Assembly (NCBI GenBank): GCA_029204225.1
Contig: MU832246.1
Location: forward strand, 16,958 to 80,957
DNA from: Diphasiastrum complanatum
Taxonomy: Eukaryota > Streptophyta > Lycopodiopsida > Lycopodiales > Lycopodiaceae
Length of the DNA stretch: 64,000 nt
Direction: 5' to 3'
Position numbers and translations under genes: made by a program. How positions within the stretch are numbered: position 1 is the stretch's first letter; each line of letters begins with the position of its first letter. Under the pieces are notes generated by a model. The model was not told the DNA's origin and did no database searches. It saw nothing but the letters and a program-made list of their open reading frames with translations. Of the stretch, positions 54,850 through 64,000 are shown piece by piece.

Positions 54850-55603
54850 TGTTGGAGGGTTTGCGGATCCCAAGGCAACCCTAACCCTAGTTAATAAGTG
54901 AGAGGGATTTGGCACCCTGCATGTGTAAGTCCAACCTGATGATCACATAGTTATTTGATTGATTAGTTAAAAGTTAATAAAAAGACTTTAGGCCTTTTTG
55001 CGGGACTTTTAATGTCGCAGGGCCTAAATGTCAAGTTAGTGAATAAAGTTGGGTTTCCCTCCAATTTTGATGGTTCCCACACTTTTTTAAATTTGAATAA
55101 AAAGAGAGGCAAGACTGGACCAATAGGATTCAGAGGCCAGGGTCCTCCTCTCTACTATAAAAAGGGACCAATTCGAGTTGTTCCTGATGTTCATTTTCTC
55201 ATTTCAATAAAGCAGATTGGTTCTCTTTAGAAATGGATTGATGAATGTCCTTGCTCTTCCTCTCTTCTCCTCCATTTCTCATGCTTTCCTTGGATTTTAC
55301 TAATTGTTGGATCTGATCATTATTGGGATTGCTATTTCTTATGCTTTTTGTGAGAGAGAAAGGGAAAGAGAGAGAAGAGTAAGTTTCTATCATTGTTGTG
55401 GATTTAGGGTTAATGGAAGTAGGGTTAATGGATGTAGTGTTAATGCTTAGTGTTAATGGATGTTAGTGTTAGATCCTCCATTCATGTTGAAATTTGAACT
55501 ATACTATCGCTCTCATGGGAACGAACATTCGCGTGATAACTAACTCCGTCTCTTTGATGCTAGATCTTGGATTCAGGTTAGGCAAGGAAAGAAACCCACT
55601 ACA
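54850..55603 (+). repeat. G2 3' LTR (754 bp)
   Basis: TGTTGGAGGG to CACTACA, with the TATA box at 55156. It is complete and can be used to define what the truncated 5' LTR has lost. Confidence 0.9.
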
Positions 55604-57550
55604 TATAAGAAGAAAACTGGATGATAAGAACAGGAAAACGATTTTCATCGGCTATTTTCCAAACCACAAGGCATACAAGCTCTACAATTTGGATACCGAG
55701 AAGATATTCACCAGTAGAAATGTCATTTTTGTGGAAGACCAGTTCATTGACCACAAAGAGAAAGCTACTGATGAATCCGACCCAAGAATCGAACAACCAG
55801 ACAATTACGATCCAGGGATTCAACTGCAAAATATTGAGACTAACTTAGACAATGAGTCAGAACCTCAACGAGTCAACCCACATCAGAGGACCAAAGTTCA
55901 ACCCAGAAGGTCGAACAGGTCCAGACAGCCTTCATCCAAATTTATGGATGATTCGGCTTGCTACTTTGTGTAGGAACCAAACACCGTTTCTGAGGCAATG
56001 TCTACTCCTGATGTTGACCAGTGGAAAGCAGCAATGGACACCAAATTTGATTGTCTGATGGAGAATCAAACATGAACACTCATTGAGATGCCAAGGGACT
56101 GAAACCCAATTCCATACAAATGGATATTCAAGATGAAGTACGACGCTGAAGGAAGGCTAAATCATTACAAGGCCAGGCTAGTCGCCAAAGGCTTTTTCCA
56201 GATTTCAGATCTTGATTATTCAGAAACCTTCAGCCCAACTATCAAACATGCTTCGATCCGCCTACTCCTCTCCTTTGCAACCGAAACAAATCTTGAAGTC
56301 CACCAAATGGATGTCTAGACCGCTTTCCTCAATGGAACCATCGAAGAGAAAATGTATATGATGCAGCCAGAGGGATACGAACTCAACGACAAGCATCAGC
56401 ACCTTCTATGCAAAATCCATAAGGCGCTCTATGGGCTGAAACAGTCACCCAGAGCCTGATTCCAGAAGATCAACACATTTTTGATAGAGAATAGTTTTAT
56501 TTCAAACTCAGCAGACTCGAATGTCTACTTCAAGTCTGTATCAGATTACTTCATCATCATCAATCTCTATGTAGATGACACACTCTTATTCAGTAATAAT
56601 CTGAATCTAATAAAGGATACAAAATGCATGTTGGCCCATGAATACAAGATGATTGACATGGGTCCAGTCCACTATTGTCTCAGAATCCAAATCCAATGAG
56701 ATCGAACTAGCAGACTGATCTTTATCAGTCAGCAACGATATCTCAACAACGTGTTGGAAAAGTATGGAATGGCCAACTACAAACCAAGTCACTTTCCACT
56801 CAACCCTAGACTAAAGTTATCAAAGGAACAGTCTCCTCAAACTGAGTCATAAATGGAGGAGATGAAGCACTACCTGTTTCAATCCATCATTGGCTCACTG
56901 ATGTACGCAATGATCTGCACGTGACCAGACCTTGCATATTCGATTAGTACACTTAGACAATTCCTGTCAACCAGGCTTAACTCATTGGAAAGCACTAACA
57001 AAGTCATGAAGTCCATCCAAGCAATGAAATATCTCATCATCTGCTACGAAGGCAACCACATTGCCAACATTCTTGAAGCCTACACAGATGCGAATTGGGC
57101 AGGAGATGTCGACACCAGAAAATGAACTTCTAGATTTGTATTTTTATACGCCCAATCTCATGGAACAGTCGTAAGCAAACCTCAGTTGCATTATCATCAA
57201 CGGAATCTGAATACATAGCTACCACAAATGCAACCAAAGAAGTGATCTGGCTAAGGCAACTACTTGCAGACATCAACCTTGCACAACCACTTCCTACAAC
57301 AATCTATTGTGACAATCAAAGCACAATAGCAATATCTCTCAATCCAAGATTTCACTCTCAAAGCAAACATATCGAAATCAGGTATCATTACCTTAGAGAG
57401 AAAGTGCATAACAAGGAAGTAGCATTGGTTTTCTACAGAACAAATTACATGGCAGTAGATTACTTCACAAAGGCTCTATCAAAGGAGCAACATCTCAGAT
57501 TTAACAATATATTAAATTTGAAGATCAAAGTTTTTCAGGATCCACATTAA
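55604..57550 (+). pseudogene. Copia C2: reverse transcriptase and RNase H, continued after G2
   Basis: Coding resumes with RRKLDDKN and FIGYFPNHKAYKLYN near 55650, then a linker, and reverse transcriptase from about 56000: KARLVAKGF near 56172, LLSFATETNLEVHQMDV (TAG follows at 56317), [10 protein letters not shown] near 56430 and YVDD at 56568-56579. RNase H: YTDANWAGD near 57080 and YCDNQSTIAISLNPRFH near 57307, ending in a stop at 57548. About eight stops, mostly TGA or TAG, plus shifts near 57180. No trace of the domain order of gypsy here, so it is clearly the copia host of G2. Confidence 0.88.
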
Positions 57551-57900
57551 GGGGGAGTATTAGATTTCTTATGCTCAGTCTTAAACAAAGCATTCAAGTA
57601 ATGAGCATTCTGAAAACTGAAGGCCGACTACATATTTCGGGCCTTCATATTTTTTTCCCTTTGAGATTTTTGTGCCTTAAACATTTTTAAGACACCTTCG
57701 CCTTTTTCGCACCTTCGCAAAAAATGCGACACAATGGCCAAAATGCCTTGGAATCCATTTAAGGACCACCTTTGCCTTTTTCGCATTTTCCCTACCTTCG
57801 CTCTAAAGGCACCTTCACCTTTTTCGCATTTTTTCACCTTCGCTACAAAAGTCATCATGCATCTAGCACTAGCTCCATGAGACAAGCTCCCCAAGAGACT
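57551..57900 (+). mobile_element. Copia C2: polypurine tract and start of 3' LTR
   Basis: AAGGGGGAG at 57549-57557 is followed by TATTAGATTTCTTATGCTCAG, matching the C3 LTR start at 26968 (minus). Further on, CACCTTCGCCTTTTTCGCA-like text recurs at 57690-57845. The end of the LTR was not found. Confidence 0.6.
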
Positions 57901-60709
57901 AACCCGACTTAGACAACCAGCGGTGCACAAATTGCAATGAAGCCACAATCTAGCACCATGCCAGCATGAGCTGCATGAAATTAGCCTTGAACTCTCCAAG
58001 CAAACTAATCATCTCACCAACATATCATGAATAATTTTCATAACCAATCATGCCAACATGCCAACCAACAAAACCAAAGAGTAGAGCTAGAGCCAACTCA
58101 ACCCATGGAAATAATAACAAGTTGGGTGAACATGAGATTCACCCTAGTGCGAGATCCTCCTATCAAGTTGTAAATTAATCCATCCACTTGGACTTGGCAT
58201 GGAGTTGGTTAAACCAATAATGTTTATTGGCCCCCATAAGTTCATCTATATTTGCTAAAATCCTAAAGCTTGTCTAGTTCCCAAGTTCTAACTATATGTT
58301 ATCCTCTTAGATTCCTATATCAATTTGACGTCTCCCCTCCATCCAACCACACAACGTTGGTTTGGTACTATGTTGTAGAATCACCCATCAATATTTCAAT
58401 CCAGTTGTTGGGCAACAAGCTCCAAGAATCAATAGGCCCATATTCAAGCTCAAAGGCTAGCTTGACTATGAGAACTAAGTGGTTGGCTCATTCTTAAGTC
58501 AAAGACTCAATCAAAGTAGATATATCTTGCTAGCTCATCCACATGATAGGGACTCAGCCATGTTCACCTTTACTTGTTCTAGGAATTATGAGAGTCATCC
58601 ATTCGAGTCTTGAGAGCATATAGAAATTCCCTAGCCAAGTCTACAACATCTTCCTAGCCTTTGAAAAACTTGATCTAATCATTAAGGCCATTATTTTGAA
58701 AGCTACTAATTGTGCATGAGCTTTATTCACCAATTGATGTGACGTACAAAGCTGAAAAGCACTAAATTACTTGATTCTGGAATTAGGTACTAGCGCTTCT
58801 TATTAGATCACAAATTTATGCTACTTTAGCACAAGAAAATTATACATCGGAAATGTCTTATGTAAAACATATGAACTTATTGGGCATGGAATGAACAAGT
58901 TGAGCCTTTTCATCTAGTTGTACCTTTGTCACCCTTTTATTTGTATTAGCTCCCTAGGCTCTCGATCCATCATTGTTCACGATGACTTATATGATTGAGC
59001 TCCCATTATAATCTGACCTCTCATTGTTCAACACAACAACTTGTTTGAGCTCTTCATGACACAAACTCATACTAGCTAGTACTCTAGATTTTCAACTAGG
59101 AGATTTCGCTAGCAACAACAAAGATAAAAAATTGAAGGTGGTTGAGTATTGGCTTAATTAATGTTGTGGCTAATTAAGCCTTCAATACATTAGATGATAA
59201 GAAGATTGTGATAATTCGTTTGTTTTCTAAATGAGTTTTTAAAGGTCTTTGACATAATCAATGGCATTGAATAGAATTATCAAAAGTCATCATTTGCCAA
59301 GTGGGAAATCTAAGCTTTGGATAACTATATTTAAGACCAAATGAACTTGTTATCAAAACTACCTACTATAGATCTATAGATCAAAACTACCTACTATAGA
59401 TCTATTTCTTCAGTATAGTTTATCCTAGTTTTACTAGTTGACTATTAGAATGAATGTCATTATAACTGCTTAACCTGATTGAAAGTTTATGATTATACCA
59501 TGGTGGCTAAAGCGCATGCATCCCAAAGGGAGCCAGGAACCATGACTTCGCTTCTCAGCTTTCAACATTTGTCGTCCGAACCCACGCAACATACAAGCAG
59601 CCAACTCGCCAACAAGGAGCAAACTTAACCACATTAGAGAAAATATGGGCCCAAAGAGGGCCCTATAAGAAATGCCATGTAGGAGAGAGAGAAATAACAC
59701 TAAAAAATTAAAAAATCATTTTCCAGCTTCTTTATGCATCTGTTTGCACGTCTTTACATGTGCATGCCATGTACCTTATGAGTGTTAGATCAAACGTCAC
59801 TACTGCTTAACCATAGTTAAATGTGATTCCTGAGAAGTCAAAATATTTTCTCCCAATAGTTGAGACATTCAAAAATTCAAAAAATACATTGACAACGATG
59901 TTTTATAAATATGGGAGTCTACATCTCCATCTCTAGGGTCGAACAAGAGTATAGCGCCATCTCCAGCTCCGTTATTGTTTCTGTGCTCTTTGGTACTATT
60001 TGCTTTTGCTATTTTAGCTAATGTCTAGATAAGCTTTATCATCTTCATGTGGATCTTTCACCAGAGTATGATTTGCTTAGAACAAGAAATTCAAAAGAAT
60101 CTAAATTATCAGCTTCTGATATGATCCATTACAGGGAGGAAAAGCTAAAGCATTTAGATTTATAGTCATCATTTCAAACCATGTATATCACGTATTTGTC
60201 TCTGGTAAAAGACATGAATTTGCTAAATAAAAAGACAAAACGTAACAAAAGAAAGAGATTGGTAACAAGAGATATTTTTCATCCAAAGGAGGTTATCGGA
60301 AAAAAGGATCTGTGTTTTTGTAAAAACCTCTAGGGAAAACCCCTAAGATGAGGATAGGAAAACACAATAAGAGAGACTATGGACCAAAACCACCTAACCA
60401 AACCTAGATCCCTCCTGGAGAATCCTCGTGGATCTGCCCCCAAGCCATAACATGTGATAGCAAGAGGAGAAGAGCTCAACTGGTAATCTAAAACAAAGTC
60501 ATCAATAAAGGAAGAGCTCAACTGGTAATCTAGAACAAAATCGTCGACAAGAAAATCACTACCTCAATATATAGAGAGTAGGATCCTGTGCATGAACCCA
60601 TGCAATTCCCATGCAAGTCAACTATAGATAGATCACAGCTCTTCATGCATTCCTCCTACATATATCCGTCACACACACATGCACTACTCCATATGTCTCA
60701 ATTAGAGTG
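57901..60709. other. No gene seen
   Basis: AT-rich DNA with no recognisable coding. It contains two short tandem duplications: 59352-59407 (28-base unit) and 60469-60552 (42-base unit starting GAAGAGCTCAACTGGTAATC). Confidence 0.4.
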
Positions 60710-60851
60710 ACTGGGTCCTCTCAAGGTCATTAGTCACCAACAGGCCTCGACGTGGAATTAAATCTAGGCATGACCAATAATCTCGAACACTGGAGGGCCG
60801 GTCTACCATATTAAGACTATTCCATGTCCATAACTAAATATGGCCGTAACA
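60710..60851 (-). mobile_element. Chromovirus LTR fragment, second copy
   Basis: On the minus strand the LTR starts TGTTACGGCCA after a purine tract at 60852-60864. GGGTCCTCTCAAGGTC and the AATAATCTCGA block match the copy at 2310-2434. Confidence 0.6.
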
Positions 60852-61060
60852 TTCTTCCTCCCTTAAACAGGTTCTATCCTCAAAACAAGAAAAAGAAAAT
60901 ATGAAATTGTCTTTGAAGCTTTCAAGTCTTATCCATGAATCATTATTCTTAGTCTAATCTTTCCATTTGAATAAGTACTTAGAGATGCAACAATTTTTAA
61001 ATCGCTTGCCTCTTCTCATGAACTACTAACTCAAATTCCCAAAGATACATTAAGCTATAA
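60852..61060 (-). pseudogene. Chromovirus pol tail with chromodomain
   Basis: The minus strand reads ISKYLFKWKD, a stop, then TKNNDSWIRLESFKDNF (near 60995-60905), a chromodomain of the YLVKWKG...TWE...L type, which directs integration into heterochromatin. Upstream an HEKRQAI-like piece in another frame resembles the preceding R.VRKLR segment. Then FEDRTCL and the polypurine tract. Reverse transcriptase and integrase core are not readable further right, so it is a truncated remnant. Confidence 0.6.
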
Positions 61061-61779
61061 ATCTTCCAAATGGGTTGATCTACTCCAAAGTAAAAGTTCA
61101 CCACCTTCATATAATCCTAATTACATGAACCACTAAGTGAATCAACTTTTTTATTTCAGAGATCAAATCCAAAAGCTAAAGAAATTCCATTTTGATCATA
61201 GTCTAAAATCTGTCCACAATGTCTTGTAGATAATAATGCTTCTTGGTACAAATATTCTTAGAATATCCAAATATTCTAAAATATCTCAATTCTGTCATTT
61301 AAACATCTCTAGGAGATCCATTAAGTCTCAGACAATTATAACTCGCTCCAGAGTACTACAATCACTCCAGAGTACTATAGTTACTCTAATGAGTTAATAG
61401 CCTCATTTCTAGCACCATTGCCAAAAATCAGCAACTATCTGTATCTTAATAGAGTTATTTGTCTCCTATAAATATGGAGATGTAGACTAAACTTTGTACA
61501 CAAGCACTTATAGACTACAATCTGTAGAAGATCTAGAATACCATCTACTAAAGTAAAAAATTCCTCATAAGTAAACAATTACCTCGCGAAAATGCTTGTG
61601 AGATCCATACAATTTCAGGTATGCACTGGAGTAAAGAAATTTAGAGTTCAACTAACAGATCTAAATCCTTGACTCACCCAATTGATCAAGAATTTCTCAA
61701 AATCTTAAGAATCATCATATTCCCATATAATTTTCTAATGATTTCTAAGTATCAATTTATGATCAGTCAATCATAAACT
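61061..61779. other. No gene seen
   Basis: AT-rich sequence between the chromovirus tail and the dispersed repeat. No domain could be read on either strand. Confidence 0.35.
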
Positions 61780-62480
61780 TTTAGAATCTTATGATTCGTC
61801 AATCATAATTTACAGGATTCCAAAAGCATACTTAATCATTAAAAGATGTTGGAGTATATGTACAACATACCACTCAAGAAATATAAGAAACATTCTGAAA
61901 TCTTTTCCGCAAGAAGAATTACTAGATTCCAAAAATATTTTTACAACCAGATTATGAGTTCTCAATTCTATGATCAACCAAGTAATTAAAAATCATTTTA
62001 ACATTCATCTTAACGACATTACTTTATATAATCATCTAGAATAATATCTAGAATTTACAAAGTTATGCTGAATTCCAAAATTCAGTTTACCATTCTTGAA
62101 ACCATTAGGATTTGGTATCCAATTGAGCTCTCGGGAATACTATCACTAATGAATCAAGTCTATTCCTCAACTAAGAAATACTCACCCAAGAATTCCGTGA
62201 TAAAATTTTAGTTTTTAGGACAATAATGATTGTACTTAACAATCAGATCATCAACATTGTTCTAATGATTGATCTTTATTTACAATAAACAATGTCAAGT
62301 GAGAAGTGACAATTTTCAATATTGTTCCGTATATCCTATGCACACAATTTCCTAATAAATCCAAATGACTCATAAATTATGTGTCTTACAAGCAATACAC
62401 ACAAAACAGACAGTTTCCAGTGAATTCTCTTCACACTGTCTATTTTAACAATTAACTTCCACAAGAGTAAATCAACTACT
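61780..62480 (-). repeat. Dispersed repeat, copy 2 (inverted relative to 3655-4245)
   Basis: The reverse complement matches 3655-4245 in order over most of its length. Weaker similarity may extend further right. Non-coding. Confidence 0.7.
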
Positions 62481-64000
62481 CAAGTTAATTTCCCATGGTC
62501 TAGAAATCTTAAAGGTCTAGGTGAAGAACTCAATTATACTAGTATAACTGTGGTGGCCTAGTCGTTATAGATTTCCACAAAATCAATGAATTACGTAGTA
62601 TAAAAGGTTTGATCGTTCCCCAAGAGATAGAATAATCTCATCTTTTGCATGGTAAATGTATGTATGATGATAAACAGAGTAGAGTGTATAAAGTTCACAA
62701 TGAATACTACAACGACATAACTGGTTATCCAAAGATATTTGGGTAAATTGGCATCCATGACTACCAATGATGAAACAATTTGGTCAAGGTCTATAATTGT
62801 AAGAATTACTTTATCTTTCAGGCTTTTCAGGCATCAAGAAAACAGTTAGAACTGACAGCAACTAGCAATTAGATTCATCAAGCAGAATCACATTAGCTAA
62901 AAGTTCTTCTTAATCAAACATGGAAAATTAGCTTTTATCGTAGGAAGCAAACAAGACAGAGCCTCAATCAATCCCATTATCTGAACATGTAGCTCATTCA
63001 GAGTTGAAGGAACTTCTGTTAAAAGTTATGTTTAACCACTTCGGCTAATTTCCTGCACACATTAGTCAGAATTATTACTTGCTGGTGTCGCCTGAAAATC
63101 CGTGTTAGAGTAACTGAAATTCAGTATAAATTAAGAGATGTGTGTGACGCAAACAGAACAGTATCACAATCAATCACAGATCATACAGAGTGTGTTTGCA
63201 CAAATGATAAGAAGTAATTCTGTGAGAGATAACAGAAGGAAAGAATGTTCAAACTATAAGGACTTGCTCTTCGCTCTCTATTGATACTCAGCTCTGCGTA
63301 GAAATGCGTATGTACAATGGCACATAGTGCTATCCTTATAGGAATGTTCTTCAGCCTCAATGTTGCTTACGAACCATCAAATGTCGGTTCTAAACTTCTA
63401 TTGTGTCTCTTTAGAACGTCGCAACTTCTACTCAAAATATGAATTTACAAAGTGTGAAATAGGCCTTTACATGTATTTAGGCACTATAGCACATTTTATA
63501 TATATGAAAATTGAAATTTTTTACAATATATGACAAAATCTGGATAATGTGAGATCATAAGACTCCACATATCCCCTTCCTCAGTTGTGCAGCAGCTCGC
63601 AAACAATCTGATTTATATCTTTCTTTGTCGCTTTCGGCTAGCTGGCTTGCTGTGGAAAATAGCCTTGGCTCGGGCTTCATTCTCTTCATTTTCTTGCTCC
63701 AATGTTAGTCATTTTGTTGCCAGGTAAGAGTTGTTCTTCTGGTTGTAGTCTTCTTGGAATGACAAATTTGGATAACCACCCATTCCTTGATTACCGATTG
63801 GTGCAAGGGGGTTATCAATTAATGTATTATTAACAAGGAGTGTATACCAACTATCATCGGTCAGGATTTCAGACATCTCGGCAGAAGGGACAGTTAGTGA
63901 AAGGGCTGCATATGTATATTCGGGAAATTTCGCTTAAATATACAGTTGTTGAACAGACAGGAGGGCATACGAAATGAGAGAAGCAATATTTACATGGCTG
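62481..64000. other. No gene seen
   Basis: AT-rich. On the minus strand CTATAAGGATAGCAC near 63335 could be a TATA region of the LTR of the same repeat family. Nothing else is supported. Confidence 0.35.

Larger units (their letters stand above)
45703..55603 (+). mobile_element. G2: Tat-like gypsy element nested in copia C2 (9.9 kb)
   Basis: Sister of G1: left LTR 45703-46262 (truncated), two gag zinc knuckles, protease, linker, reverse transcriptase, RNase H, integrase, spacer with CCTTCGC motifs, long downstream ORF, polypurine tract and 3' LTR 54850-55603. Flanking pentamers are TCTGA (45698-45702) and TATAA (55604-55608), a target duplication with two changes. Removing the element and one pentamer puts the C2 integrase-linker coding back in a single frame. 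LTR divergence is about 10 in 175 by eye, nearly all transitions, so it is younger than G1. Confidence 0.9.

Noticed and set aside
57628-57999. Cys-rich 123-codon minus-strand frame
   Set aside because: Derived from CCTTCGC-type repeats in a copia LTR. The composition is explained by the repeat, and no secretion signal or family match is seen.

Overview
The window looks like nuclear DNA of a seed plant, most likely a flowering plant with a TE-rich genome. The reasons are spliced genes with plant homologues (a VPS53 tail and a mitochondrial-type PPR gene), Ty3/gypsy elements primed by a tRNA-Asp-type site, Ty1/copia elements primed by initiator tRNA-Met, long (GA)n/(CT)n tracts, and no bacterial-style gene packing. 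The species cannot be named from this sequence. Most of the sequence is decayed, nested retrotransposon.

Layout. 1-1310: 3' part of a Tat-like gypsy element (called G0). 2310-4245: tail and LTR piece of a chromovirus (minus strand), then a dispersed repeat. 5059-5652: a non-autonomous hAT-like element with 8-bp target duplication. 6217-7082 (minus): last three coding exons of VPS53, a GARP/EARP tethering subunit. 8103-9430: deleted copia element C0. 12497-21456: gypsy element G1, complete at both ends, with LTRs, primer site, polypurine tract and target duplication, but lacking gag and protease. 22908-25800: degenerate gypsy pol (G3). 26500-28340: minus-strand mixture of a copia pol tail, a gypsy gag and minisatellites. 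31387-37961: two-exon PPR gene whose 4.65-kb intron holds a LINE fragment and two (GA)n tracts. 41130-42050 (minus): copia gag with a 158-bp LTR. 42735-43110: a MITE with long inverted ends. About 43360-57560 and beyond: copia C2, interrupted at 45703-55603 by gypsy element G2. 60710-64000: a second chromovirus tail and the inverted partner of the 3.7-kb repeat.

How the parts relate. VPS53 and the PPR protein are the only host genes I can support, and they have no operon-like link. G0, G1, G2 and G3 form one gypsy family without a chromodomain. G0, G1 and G2 carry a long extra ORF between integrase and the 3' LTR: an N-terminal globular part, a Ser/Thr/Pro-rich linker, a coiled coil and a conserved C-terminal block. 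I do not recognise this protein family and consider it the best candidate for something undescribed. All copies contain stops and frameshifts. Many stops are CGA to TGA when copies are compared, which fits decay of methylated, silenced elements.

Limits: alignments were made by eye. LTR ends were checked base by base for G1 and G2 only. Intron-exon borders rest on GT/AG and reading frame, without transcript evidence.
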